Shown in pieces: positions 22,995-34,267 of a stretch of DNA of 64,000 nt. Source of the DNA: Craterostigma plantagineum (Eukaryota > Streptophyta > Magnoliopsida > Lamiales > Linderniaceae). Below the pieces are notes generated by a model. The model was not told the DNA's origin. It saw nothing but the letters and a program-made list of their open reading frames with translations, and made no database searches. Position 1 is the first letter of the stretch. Every line of letters starts with the position of its first letter. Where the stretch lies: assembly GCA_027422505.1 (NCBI GenBank), contig JAPQWV010000300.1, forward strand, positions 673,213 to 737,212. Reading direction: 5' to 3'. The position numbers and the translations under genes were made by a program.

Positions 22995-23315
22995 TAATAA
23001 AGTATGTTTTATTCGACTAACATCCTTCACAATAAGTCAACACCCATGCATGTTGATAGTAAGAATGGATGTGTGCGGTGCTCCAGCCTGCTAAGTGTTA
23101 TCTGATAATGTTGAAAATTTCCACCAACTTTTCATACAATAACGGCTACCATCATGCCTAGGATTGCTGAGTCATCTAATATTGTCAAGGACAGAAACGA
23201 TAAAAACACCCACAAAAAGCATGTCCAGAGGCACTGACATCAGCCTCAAAGACCCATCGCAAATAGTACGGAAATAAGTTCAATGTTCTTCAACATGCCT
23301 ATTCATTATATGGAG
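22995..23315. other. 3' flank of a disrupted Ulp1-like copy
   Basis: This segment is homologous to 19380-19720, the 3' flank of copy 2, and ends abruptly at TATATGGAGGC where the truncated LTR begins. In copy 2 the protease coding sequence starts immediately after that point. So the coding body of this copy is missing. Confidence 0.6.
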
Positions 23316-25666
23316 GCTTTTGCCCAGTAGATGAAAATATGCATGAATGCAAATGCTCTCACATCCCAAACATGACCCTTCACAAATGCACGCTCGACAT
23401 CTCTCGAGCGTACGCTCGTTTCTACTTCAACTCTCAACTCATAAACGGGGCCCTAGGCTAGACTCGGAATCCACGCATAAAATGTCATATAATGTCATGA
23501 TAGTACGGCCCCATCTCGGTCTCAACCATGACTATAATAAGGGTAAGTGGTAGCGGCCCCATCTCGGTCTCAACCGCACCTAAAATAGTGACAAGCGGCC
23601 CCATCTCGGTCTCAACCGCAAACGCTTCATCGAATCGTAGCCAGACAACTAACATCGATCACTTTACCCCGCTCATCGACACTATACAGTGTTACCGTGA
23701 CCCTGCACGGTTACAACTCCCCTCGTACCACGTGCATGAAAATGACATGCAAAATAAATGCAACATATCACAACGCAACATATAAAATGCAACGTATCGG
23801 CCCGAGATATTAGCTCAGCCCGATCTCGAAAATCCTTATACATCAAATAATTCGGGCCCGAAGCCCACGTTCCGATTTGATCGGCCTGAAACCTTACCAC
23901 CAAAACTCTCGCCGAAATTTCACTAAGAGTTCACCAAAATTTAATCCTTTTCACTTTCGGACCCTAATTTCACAATTGGTCCCTAATTTAATATATTTTA
24001 AAATTCTAACGTCCAATTTCAAAATATCACTGAAGTTCCTAATTTAAGTGTATCTTCCTAAATTTTTCATTTAAAACCCCAAAATCTCATAATTTACATT
24101 TTAGGACCCGAAAATTTTCCTAAGTTTCAGAATGCCCCGAATCTTTAAAAATTTTAGATCTGCCCCGAAAGCGTTATATTTCTTTAAAAATCTCACCTGT
24201 TCGGATTTTACAACCTCAGTCCCTATATTTTTAAAACTTTTCAATCTAGTCCCCAAATTTTTAAAATTACACAAAAGGACCCCAATTATTTATTCCAAAT
24301 TTCAAATCTGGCCCAAAAACTTTATATTTCTTTAAAAATCTCCCTTGTTCGGATATTACATCCTCAGCCCCCAGATTTTTAAAAATTTTCAATCTAGTCC
24401 CCGAATTTTAGAAAATTACACAAAAGACCCCAATTATTTATTCCGAATTTCAAATCTGCCCCAAAAGTTTTATATTTCTTTACAAATCTCCCCTCTTCGG
24501 ATTTTACATTATAAGCCCCCAGATTTGTAAAAAAATTAAATAAGTCCCCAAATTTTTTTTAAAAAAAAACTATTTTATACGGCTGTTTTCTGTTTTGCGA
24601 CAGTTTAGTATTTCTCAATGATCATGGGGTAAACGATGTCCGATGGACCTGAAATGTTAACCATAGTTAGACAACTTGCAAATCTCGAATCTGCCCAAAG
24701 GAATTTCTAATCCAAGGTCTAGATTGTGAGATATGAATTTTTTAAATCTTGACCGAAATGGATAAAGAAAACCCTAGAAAACACTAATCCTCCCTAAGTT
24801 TTGTTCTATCCTCTTAATCACAAGTCCTCGAACTCTATTCTTATGTTTCATGGACCTAAACTTCATAAAGATTAAGGTATTAAATTGGCCGAATTTTAGC
24901 ATGTAAGCATCATCACGAAAATCATACAAGAAATTCACGTTTAGCGCATAAACACGTATAAATTCGTAAGAGATCATGCAATCACGTAAAATTCACGGAT
25001 TTCAAACTTGTTTACGTGTGTAGATAGCTACCTTAAATTCCGTAGATAGCTACGTAACGGGTTGTTTCGTGTGATCCCGACCCTAGAGTTTCGATCCCGA
25101 GCTCCCGAAGGTTTTTCTCCTCCCCTCTTTTCTCCTTCTCTTCTTTCTCCCTTTTTTTTTTCTTTTTCTTTCTCCTTTCTTTCCTTCTCTCTTCGGCCTC
25201 TCCTCTCTTCTCTTTTACTTATTGGTTATTTTGTCCTCATGAGATTAATGAGGTGGCTTAATGGTTGTTAGTTTGTCTTCATGCTCACATTGAGATGACA
25301 TTAGGTGTTATAGATCTTGTCATCATGCTTGAGGAGGTAGCATTAGGTGTGATATTGTCCTTTCTTTTTCTCTTTTCTCCCCTCTCTCCTTCCCTCTCTC
25401 CCAACGTAACTTCCCCTCTTTCTTCTTCTCTATTCTCTTTAATTTATTTATCTTGTCCTATGAGGTGTATTAGGTGTATTAGGTGTATTATTTGCCCTTA
25501 TGAGGTGTATTAGGTATATATGATATAATTACTAATTAGGTGATGCTTTGTTTTATTTGTTTTGTTTTTTTTATCCCATCAATAATATATCATTATGGGA
25601 CAAAATAGGATTAAGTATATTTAAGATGATGAGGTGTGATGAGGATTTTAAATTTTTTTGGCACTA

Positions 25667-25709
<43 letters not shown>

Positions 25710-25901
25710 GGACCAAACTCCTAATAACTTGGGCCATTATTTCCTTATTTGGCCCATAATATTTTCGATCCATTTAAATTTTTTCGGGTCCAATTATATA
25801 TTTTTGTCCCGGCTCGGAAAGAAATCGGTGTAGGTTCGAAATTGACTTCACACATTCCAAATATTATTAAAATAATCCCGTATAACTTTACGGGCATTAC
25901 A
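23316..25901 (-). repeat. 3' LTR of the Tekay-like element (truncated)
   Basis: It aligns with 29453-33104 (without the hAT), including repeated blocks of short CCCC-rich phrases and a TTATTATTATT microsatellite at about 25666-25709. The high-coordinate edge ends GGGCATTACA, the complement of the LTR start. The low-coordinate edge has no TG...CA end because it is cut. Confidence 0.9.
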
Positions 25902-25915
25902 TCCTCCCCCCTTAT
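25902..25915 (-). other. Polypurine tract of the Tekay-like element
   Basis: On the minus strand, AAGGGGGGAGGA lies directly before the 3' LTR start TGTAATGCCC, the expected place for plus-strand priming. Confidence 0.75.
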
Positions 25916-25934
25916 AAGAATTTCATCCCCGAAA

Positions 25935-27190
25935 TTACATCGAAAGAAATAATTCTGGATACTTTTCTCTCATCTCGTCTTCGCGTTCCCAAGTAGCTTC
26001 TTCCAATACTTGGTTCCGCCACAAGACCTTCACGAGGGGTATATTCTTATTCCGAAGGCGTTTCACCTCGTACATCAAAATTTCCACCGGTCTTTCCTCG
26101 TAGCTCAAGTTCGGTTTCAACTTTTGATGAAGTGATTCACCCTGCAGTACATGGCTCGGGTCTGGGATGTATTTCCGTAATGTAGACACATGAAAGACGT
26201 CATGAACTTGCGCGAGCGATGTTGGAAATTCGAGCTGGTACGCCACTTCTCCAACTCGTTTCACAATTATGAAAGGTCCGATATATCTCGGACCCAACTT
26301 CCCCTTCTTTCCAAAAAGCTTTACTCCCTTCATTGGCGAGATCTTCAAAAAGACTTGACTGCCTTTATCAAACTGCAACGGCCTTCGTATTTTGTCTGCA
26401 TAACTCTTCTGACGACTTTGGGCCGTTTGCATCCTCTCCCGGATTTTTCCCACAGCTTCAGTCATTTCACGAACCATTTCGGGACCCAACAATGCCTTCT
26501 CGCCGATTTCTTCCCAATGAACTGGGGATCGACATTTACGCCCGTACAAGGCTTCGTAAGGCGCCATCCCGATCGTGGCTTGATAGCTTTTGTTATAGGA
26601 AAACTCGATCAGTGGAAGGTATTTGCTCCAACTTCCTCGGAAGTCCAGAATGCATGCTCTCAACATATCTTTGAGTGTCTGGATTTTTCTTTCAAATTGT
26701 CCATCCGTCTGGGGATGATATGCCGTACTGAAGGACAGTTTCATCCCCATGGCCTTTTGTAAGCTCACCCAGAATTGGGACAGAAACCTCGAATCCCGAT
26801 CCGAAATAATTGAAATCGGGATCCCATGGAGTCTCACAATTTCTTGTATGTACAGCTCAGCATATTTCTCCATGGAATAGGTTTGATTGCTTGGCAGGAA
26901 ATGAGCTGATTTAGTTAACGATCTACGATCACCCACATTGCATCATAGTCCTTTACCGTCTTGGGTAACCCGACGACGAAGTCCATCGTGATATGGTCCC
27001 ACTTCCACTCGGGAATCATCACAACATTCCCGCCGGTCTTTGATGTTCTCCTTTGATTTGCTGGCACGTCAAGCATCGTTGCACGAAAGTAGCCACATCT
27101 TTCTTCATTCCCGACCACCAATAATTTATTCGTAAGTCCCGATACATTTTTGTTGCACCGGGATGTATCGAGTAGGTTGTTGTATGTGCC
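25935..27190 (-). pseudogene. Ty3 integrase with chromodomain-like C-terminus
   Basis: The open part (26936-25935, 333 residues) contains the integrase catalytic core (SIISDRDSRFLSQFW, TAYHPQTDGQFERKIQTLKD), a GPY/F-type module (KLGPRYIGPFIIVKRVGEVA) and a C-terminal chromodomain-like segment (PVEILMYEVKRLRNKNIPLV, VLWRNQVLEEATWE). The zinc-binding region and the first catalytic Asp strand lie upstream at 27121-26915 in shifted frames ([17 protein letters not shown]). At least one frameshift near 26925 and another near 27030 break the gene. In chromoviruses the chromodomain directs insertion into heterochromatin. Confidence 0.9.
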
Positions 27191-27197
27191 ACCGTCA

Positions 27198-27878
27198 TTA
27201 TAATTTGACGGATCTCTTCATCGGGTGGTACATATAAGCGACCTCGGAATTGTAACTTCCATCATCTCGAAATCCGAATGCCGATTGAACACCTTCATCT
27301 TGTTCCGCTCGGATCATCAGATATAATTCATCCTCTTTTTGTGCCTCGAGAATTCGATTTAACAACGTCGGCTTTAGGGTCAACGCTGCTAGTCTCGTCT
27401 CGATCTCACCTAAGTTGATCACTTCAACTCCGAGTTGGCACAATTCTGCGTTCACCGATTTACGGCTCAGAGCATCTGCAACTACGTTCGCCTTCCCTGT
27501 GTGATAATTAATCACGCAGTCGTAGTCCTTCACCAACTCGAGCCATCGTCTTTGCCTCATGTTTAACTCCTTCTGCGTGAATAAGTACTTTAGGCTTTTC
27601 TGATCTGTAAAGTTCTCGCATCGTTCTCCGTATAAATAGTGTCGCCAGATTTTCAAGGCAAACACCACGGCTGCGAGTTCCAAATCATGCGTGGGGTAAT
27701 TTGTCTCGTATGGTTTCAGCTGTCGGGAGGCATACGCAATTACCATCCCGTTTTGCATTCAACCCGTACCCCAAGCCATTTTTTGAGGCATAAGTGTATA
27801 CTGAAAATCCTTCAGTACCAGAGGGAATTGCAAGGACAGGAGCTGTTGTCAGTCGTTTCTTCAACTCCTGGAAATTGA
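27198..27878 (-). pseudogene. Ty3 RNase H with stub of reverse transcriptase
   Basis: The frame at 27758-27198 reads [39 protein letters not shown] and [15 protein letters not shown], the RNase H of Ty3/gypsy elements. Upstream, to 27878, a shifted frame gives ELKKRLTTAPVLAIPSG and VYTYASKNGLG, the end of the reverse-transcriptase connection. The match stops abruptly at about 27878, so the polymerase domain itself is missing. Confidence 0.88.
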
Positions 27879-28716
27879 AAAAAATAAGTTGAGAAGATCA
27901 CGAAGAGCAGATGCCGTTGGATCTAAGATGGCGAGCGACCTAATGGCCAGGATTTAAAGGCTGAAGATTTAATTCTGTTCTTAAGATATCGCGCGAAGAG
28001 ATCAACGGTTGAATGCTTAGGAAGTGAATGAAGCGGATGGTGAATCGTGAGCGTTAGATCAAAGATCGGACGGATGATAGTGAAGGTGCTATTTCACTTA
28101 TAGAGTCGCTTGCGATTCTTGCTCTAACATGCGGAAAGGTAAGATCATGTGGCGACTTGTGGAGTGTTCGATCGAATTAAATGTACGGTGAAGATACGCA
28201 ACCTCTCACTTAAATATGATTTATGGTTTGTCAAATTTCCCAGTTCACTTTCTCGAGCGTGTAACTCCTTTAAGAGTGAGAATCACCGTGAGGTGAAAAC
28301 ACATGAGTTGTAGAAGGGATAGAGATCTGTAAATTTTCTGTTGTGATCAATAAGAAGGGAAGCTCGGTTGATCCGTGGACATAGGCTGAAGTTCAGTCGT
28401 GTTTGTGCTTTAGCTCGCCGTACTTTTTATTGATGCAACAGCATAATCTAGGCTGTGCATGTAATTACGGCATTGATTTAAACGTGAGCACAATTTCTTT
28501 GTCGTAATGGACATCAACATCTTGCTTCGAGATTTTGGATTGGATTTTTTTTTGTGATGAAAGTTCAATGTGATTTTCTTCCTGCGCGTGATCTCTCAAA
28601 TCGATATTACGGCGTTCGAAGAAAAATCTTATCTCGTAATTTATGAAGCTTATCTCTATATGGCGTTCAAAGAAAACTTGAAATTAATGTTACTTATCCT
28701 TCGCTTCACTCACGCC

Positions 28717-28725
28717 TATAAATAG
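28717..28725 (+). promoter_or_regulatory. TATA box for the small opposite-strand ORF
   Basis: TATAAATAG is a strong plant TATA box. It lies 54 bp upstream of the ATG at 28779, so a transcript would begin near 28750 and have a leader of about 30 nt. Confidence 0.5.
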
Positions 28726-28778
28726 GTACTTGATGCACGCTATTTGCACCACAACACAATTCTCTCCTAATCTTCGCA

Positions 28779-28946
28779 ATGTATAATCTTGGAGGAAATG
28801 CGGATCGTGATGATGTTCCTCAGGAACCTTTTTGGAGGAAAAATCTCGGAAAGCTTAAATTTGAGTTATTCCTTCTTTTGGGATTGCTCTTCGCTGCAAT
28901 CGCCATTTTTGTGATGTGGTTTGCCACTCACCGCACTTGCATTTAA
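28779..28946 (+). CDS. Small single-pass membrane protein ORF, 55 aa
   Basis: The ORF encodes a charged N-terminal part (MYNLGGNADRDDVPQEPFWR) followed by one strongly hydrophobic stretch (about residues 28-49, FELFLLLGLLFAAIAIFVMW) and a short tail ending HRTCI. It would be a type II or tail-proximal single-span protein. It has its own TATA box and lies antisense to the Ty3 element, between the primer-binding site and the pol remnant. I recognise no family. Chance remains possible for an ORF this short, but a TATA box, a suitable ATG spacing and a clean transmembrane segment together make it worth listing. Confidence 0.4.
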   Translation: MYNLGGNADRDDVPQEPFWRKNLGKLKFELFLLLGLLFAAIAIFVMWFATHRTCI

Positions 28947-29164
28947 TTTGAGAAAGATTAAGTCATGGGAAGCCGCGTCTTGTTCGGGCATATTGGAAGA
29001 AGATGCCGGCAGAACGTCCCGAACGTCGTCGATGTTTTATCTCCTAAGTTTTTTTTTGTGTAATCGTAAATCACATAATTACGTATTCAACTTACAGGCG
29101 TAGGCTGATCCTCCAGGCTTTTGAGCGGCAGTACATGGACAGTCTACAGAACCTATAACCTAAT

Positions 29165-29176
29165 GCTCTGATACCA
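29165..29176 (-). other. Primer-binding site (tRNA-Met type)
   Basis: TGGTATCAGAGC on the minus strand is the complement of the 3' end of initiator tRNA-Met. It lies two bases inside the 5' LTR end (CGTTACA), which fixes that LTR boundary at 29179. Confidence 0.9.
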
Positions 29177-29178
29177 CC

Positions 29179-32100
29179 TGTAACGACCCGACTTCCTAGA
29201 TACGTATTTTGGCGGATTTTCGCTGCGTAAAACTTTTAGAACATAATAATACAAATACGTTCAATGTCTAAATTCATAAGTCCAAACCCAAACACATTTT
29301 TATTCATTGGGCCGAAACCCAAGAGGTCCAAGCCCAAATTTAAAAACACAAAACAAACTCGTTCTACAGGTCGCGTCCCATGTACTGCGCCGCCCTCAAA
29401 AGTCTGTGGAGTCACCGCCATCATCCGCCTTACCTACACACGTAAACCCTGAGCTTTTGCCCAGTAGATGAAAATATGCATGAATGCAAATGCTCTCACA
29501 TCCCAAACCTGACCCCTCACAAATGCACACTCGACATCTCTCGAGCATACGCTCGTTTCTACTTCAACTCTCAACTCATAAACAGGGCCCTAGGCTACAC
29601 TCGGAATCCACGCATAAAATATCATATAATGTCATGATAGTACGGCCCATCTCGGTCTCAACCGTGACTATAATAAGGGTAAGTGGTAGCGGCCCCATCT
29701 CGGTCTCAAGCACACCTAAAATAGTGACAAGCGGCCCCATCTCGGTCTCAACCGCAAGCGCTTCATCGAATCGTAGCCTGACAACTAACATCGATCACTT
29801 TACTCCACTCATCGACACTATACAGTGTTACCGTGACCCCGCATGGTTACAACTCCCCTCGTACCACGTGTATGCAAATGACATGCAAATAAAATGCAAC
29901 ATGTCACAACGCAACATATAAAATGCAACGTATCGGCCCGAGGTATTAGCTCGGCCCGATCTCGAAAATCCTTATACACCAAATAATTCGGGCCCGAAGA
30001 TCGAGTTCCGATTTGATTGGCCAGAAACCTTACCACCAAAACTCTCGCCGAAATTTCACTAAGAGTTCACCAAAATTTAATCCTTTTCACTTTAGGACCC
30101 TAATTTCACAATTGGTACTAATATATTTTAAAATTCTAACGTCCAATTTCACAATATCACTTAAGTTCCTAATTTAAGAGTATCTTCCTAAATTTTTCAT
30201 TTAAAACCCCAAAATCTCATAATTTACATTTTAGGACCCGAAAATTTTCCTAAGTTTCAGATCTGCCCCGAATCTTTAAAAATTGTAGATCTGCCCCGAA
30301 AGCTTTATATTTCTTTAAAAATCTCCCCTGTTCGGATTTTACAACTTCAGTCCCTATATTTTTGAAACTTTCAATCTAGTCCCCAAAATTTTTAAAATTA
30401 CACAAAAGGACCCCAATTATTTATTCCAAATTTCAAATCTGCCCCCAAAAACTTTATATTTCTTTAAAAATCTCCCCTGCTCAGATTTTACCCCCCATAT
30501 TTTAAAAATTTTTAATCTAGTCCCTGAAGTTTAAAAAATGACACAAAAGACCCCAATTATTTATTCCGCATTTCAAATCTGCCCCAAAAGTTTTATATTT
30601 CTTTACAAATCTCCCCTCTTCGGATTTTACATTATCAGCCCCCAGATTTGTAAAAAAATTAAATCAAGTCCCCAAAATTTAAAAAAAAAACTATTTTATA
30701 CGGCTGTTTTGCGACAGTTTAGTATTTCTCAATGATCACGGGGTAACGATGTCCGATGGACCTGAAATTTTAACCATAGTTAAAAAACTTGCAAATCTCA
30801 AATCCTCCCAAAGGAATTTCTAATCCAAGTTCTAGATTGTGAGATATGAATTTTTTAACTCTTGGCCGAAATGGATAAAGAAAACCCTAGAAAACAATAA
30901 TCCTCCCTAAGTTTTGTTCTATCCTCTTAATCACAAGTCCTCGAACTCTATTCTTATGTTTCATGGACCTAAACTTCATAAAGATTAAGGTATTAAACTG
31001 GGCCAATTTTAGCATGTAAGCATCATCACGAATAGCATACAAGAAATTCACGTTTAACGCATAAACAGGGGCAGACCCACGTAGGGGCTCGGGGGGTCCA
31101 TTGACCCCCCGGCCGCTGGGATGAAAGAGTAGTATACCTGCCATGAGCTGTCTGTGGTTCAATGGTTTTTCATCGTGAGGATTGAGGAAGAAGGTAATGA
31201 AATTAGGGTTAGTTAGTCCTCTTATTTCTATTGGGCTTCCATTTTACTTTTGGGCTATTTATTTTATAATAATAATAGATATGCTTGGTATATTTAGTGG
31301 GCTCTCATCCTGTGGGCCGTTTCTTTAATACATTTTTTCTGATGCCGTTTCCTTTATAAAAAGTACAAAATAACATTTCTAGTAATATAATACAGAACGT
31401 TTGGAAAAAAAAGTAATATAATACAGAACATTGAATTAAAATCGGGTGAATCTTCCTTAAAATTACTATAAAAAATCTAAAAAAGAAAAAGCAAAGCACA
31501 CACATATGGAACAGAAGCAAGCAGCATGAAACCATTGCTATTGGAGATTGCATTTGAATGATTCGTATGTATCAAATTCTTTATTTAGCTAGGAGGTCTG
31601 TTTATCTTATCACCTACGTTATTTCTTTGATTATTTATTTTGGTAAAGTGATAGTTCTAAGAGTTCTATTCATATAGGTTTTTGTAATTTTTTATTTCAA
31701 ATTGGAACAATTGTAATATCATAGTTGTATTTCTTATGATTTTGTTGAAGGACTACACATACCGACAAATGCATTATTAGAACTCAAAATTGCATTCAAA
31801 AGTTGGTACATATTTGTGATTAGTATAATGAAGATTATAGTGGCAAACGTGGTCAGACCATATATAGTTATTATAGGCCGATATTATTGGTGATCCGTTA
31901 CCTAGACTTGATTATGATAGCTTCTCACTTAAGTTAGAAATTACTTGAAAAAATAGTATTTTGCGAAACATTCCCGTAAATCAACTGTTTCATAGTGGAG
32001 TTTTCGTGTTTATGTAAACTAATGGAGACAATACTGGGCGGGCACCATGGGCGGGCCGCCTCGACGCCGCAGCCGCTGAGCGGGTCGCTCAGCATCGCGC

Positions 32101-32878
32101 GCGCTGCGCGGGTATAATGGAGCCCCCTGCTGTAAAATCCTGGGTCCGCCTCTGCGCATAAACACGTATAAATTCATAAGATATCATGCAATCACGTAAA
32201 ATTCACGGATTTAAAACTTGTTTACGTGTGTAGGTGATCTTCACCTACCTTAAATTCCGTATAGCTACGTAACGGGTTGTTTCGTGTGATCCCGACCCTA
32301 GAGTTTCGATCCCGAGCTCCCGAAGGTTTTTCTCCTCCTCTCTTTTCTCCTTCTCTTCTTTCTCCCTTTTTCTTTCTTTTTCTTTCTCCTTTCTTTCCTT
32401 CTCTCTTCGGCCTCTCCTCTCTTCTCTTTTACTTGTTGGTTATTTTGTCCTCATGAGATTAATGAGGTGGCTTAATGGTTGTTAGTTTGTCTTCATGCTC
32501 ACATGGAGATACATTAGGTGTTATAGATCTTGTCATCATGCTTGAGGAGGTAGCATTAGGTGTGATATTGTCCTTTCTTTTTCTCTTTTCTCCCCTCTCT
32601 CCTTCCCTCTCTCCCAACGTAACTTCCTCCTTTCTTCTTCTCTATTCTCTTTAATTTATTTATCTTGTCCTATGAGGTGTATTAGGTGTATTAGGTGTAT
32701 TATTTGTCCTTATGAGGTGTATTGGGTATATATGATATAATTACTAGGTGATGCTTTGTTTTATTTGTTTTGTTTTGTTTTTTATCCCATCAATAATATA
32801 TCATTATGGGACAAAATAGGATTAAGTATATTTAAGATGATGAGGTGTGATGAGGATTTTAATTTTTTCGGCACTATA

Positions 32879-32915
<37 letters not shown>

Positions 32916-33104
32916 GGACCAAACTCCTAATAACTTGGGCCATTATTTCCTTATTTGGCCCATAATATTTTCGATCCATTTAAATTTTTTTCGGGTCCAA
33001 TTATATATTTTTGGCCCTGCTCGGAAAGAAATCGGTGTATGTATCGACTTCACACATTTCGAATATTATTAAAATAATCCCGTATAAATTTTACGGGCAT
33101 TACA
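29179..33104 (-). repeat. 5' LTR of the Tekay-like element, with nested hAT
   Basis: This LTR begins (minus strand) with TGTAATGCCC at 33104 and ends CGTTACA at 29179. Without the 1089-bp hAT insertion and one 8-bp target copy it is about 2.83 kb. From 29453 on, it matches the 3' LTR at 23316-25901 with modest divergence. It includes a TTATTATTATT microsatellite at about 32879-32915. A region of repeated AAATCTGCCCC-type phrases (about 30250-30640) is shared by both LTRs. Confidence 0.9.
31066..32154. mobile_element. Non-autonomous hAT element with 8-bp target duplication
   Basis: The ends CAGGGGCAGACCCA and (complement) CAGAGGCGGACCCA form a 14-bp inverted repeat with two differences. The 8-bp CGCATAAA is duplicated on both sides (31058-31065 and 32155-32162), the hAT signature. 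The 3' LTR shows the empty site. There is no transposase ORF in its 1089 bp. One end is unusually GC-rich (about 32040-32110), unlike the AT-rich interior. Confidence 0.93.
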
Positions 33105-33560
33105 TAACTCGCCAATTGACTATCTTAATGCAAAAGACCCAGTCCGTTCACCCAGTAAAGCTCGGAATATGCAGACTACATGATTCATACTGAGTAATCA
33201 TCGTACAAACTGTCAAAACACAGAGAATACCTCTGAGCCAGTTTCCGCCATTCCGCTTTCTTTGATCCCTGGAGACTGGTTGGAAAATACCGCACAGACA
33301 AATTTTGCAGGCTCCAGATAGGCGTCCCAACTTCAAATTAGTATTCGATGGAATAGTCGTCACCGCTGGACTGTATGACCACGGAATAAACATGTTCGAT
33401 TCTGGGAAACTTGAAATCAGGTGAAACGAAGGAGACGGAATTTGTTTTTTTTTTTTGATTCGGTAATTAATACTGTGATTTTTCGATGGGTTGGTTGGGC
33501 CGTCAGTTACATAAGTCATAATTATTAGGCCACAATGCCACAAAGGCAATCAATTGAAAT
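33105..33560 (-). pseudogene. 5' end of a disrupted Ulp1-like family gene
   Basis: The segment aligns with the promoter, leader and first exon of copy 2. It has ATG at 33251 (MAETGSE, compare MAATHSE) followed in both copies by a CAGAG/GT donor. It also shares GGACTGTATGACCACGGAAT upstream. The gene is cut at 33105 by the Ty3 element. The body is missing on the other side too, where only the 3' flank remains (22995-23315). Confidence 0.55.
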
Positions 33561-34267
33561 GTTGAAATGGGCTATCCCAACAATTAAAAAACGCACATTA
33601 TTAGGTCCAATATAAGGGGAAAATACACAATACGAATTGACTTTCTTGTAAAAACATGAGTACGGTAAAAATGCATAAAAATCAGATTAACATGGTATAT
33701 TAGTATAAAACATATTTAGCCTGCTCTATTAATATTATTACACAAATATGGAATTATAATATAGTATAAGTATTATTATATTATATGATATTATGTTCTA
33801 TCATATAACATTATATTATCCAGTCTTAATACGTTATTCAGGCACTAAATTTCTCAATGCCTCTACAAAACCATTATTGAGGGATCCACAAAGGCAGTAT
33901 TGCACGCATATATCCGGGCAGTCATACAATCTCAACATTGACTATTGGGAAAATGCGCCCTTACAGTATGGAGTTCGATTTCGACGTTTATGGTATGCTA
34001 ATGCGAAAACTACGAACGGCTTCGTAGCATCCCAAAATTTTGGATAAAGTAAGAACTAAATATAGTGTTGATATTCCATGGACTTAGAAGGAAGGGTCAA
34101 ATATATTAGATAAAGAGACAAATTAAGCTCGAAAGACCATAGACGGCAGAAATTGCATCGTATAAAGAGACTTAATAAAGATTAGATGCACTAAATCTAA
34201 TCATCTAGATATTTATCCAGCAAGCAAGCCAAGACACGTGCTCTATAAGCAATTCCATACAAACGGC
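33561..34267. other. Spacer between Ulp1-like start and RPA-like gene
   Basis: About 700 bp of AT-rich DNA including a short TATTATATTATATG run near 33770-33830. A plus-strand frame at 33793-34047 (84 residues) shows no family features. Nothing else is recognised. Confidence 0.35.

Larger units (their letters stand above)
27880..29164 (+). other. Foreign insert replacing gag/PR/RT of the Ty3 element
   Basis: This roughly 1.3-kb stretch sits where gag, protease and reverse transcriptase should be, yet encodes none of them. It has a plus-strand TATA box and small ORF, opposite to the element. It shares no visible similarity with the LTRs or other window sequence. It could be a captured host promoter and gene fragment or a family-specific region of a non-autonomous element. 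Confidence 0.6.
23316..33104 (-). mobile_element. Ty3/gypsy element, Tekay-like chromovirus, degenerate
   Basis: The element runs on the minus strand. The 5' LTR is 29179-33104 (with a nested hAT), the primer-binding site is 29165-29176, the pol remnant is 27878-25935, and the purine tract and 3' LTR are 25915-23316. The LTR ends are TGTAATGCCC...CGTTACA. RNase H and integrase sequences and the chromodomain-like C-terminus place it near the Tekay/Del chromoviruses. Gag, protease and most of the reverse transcriptase are absent and replaced by about 1.3 kb of unrelated sequence. The 3' LTR lacks its last 274 bp (equivalent to 29179-29452) and no target duplication can be matched, so the low-coordinate end was deleted after insertion. 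Confidence 0.88.
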
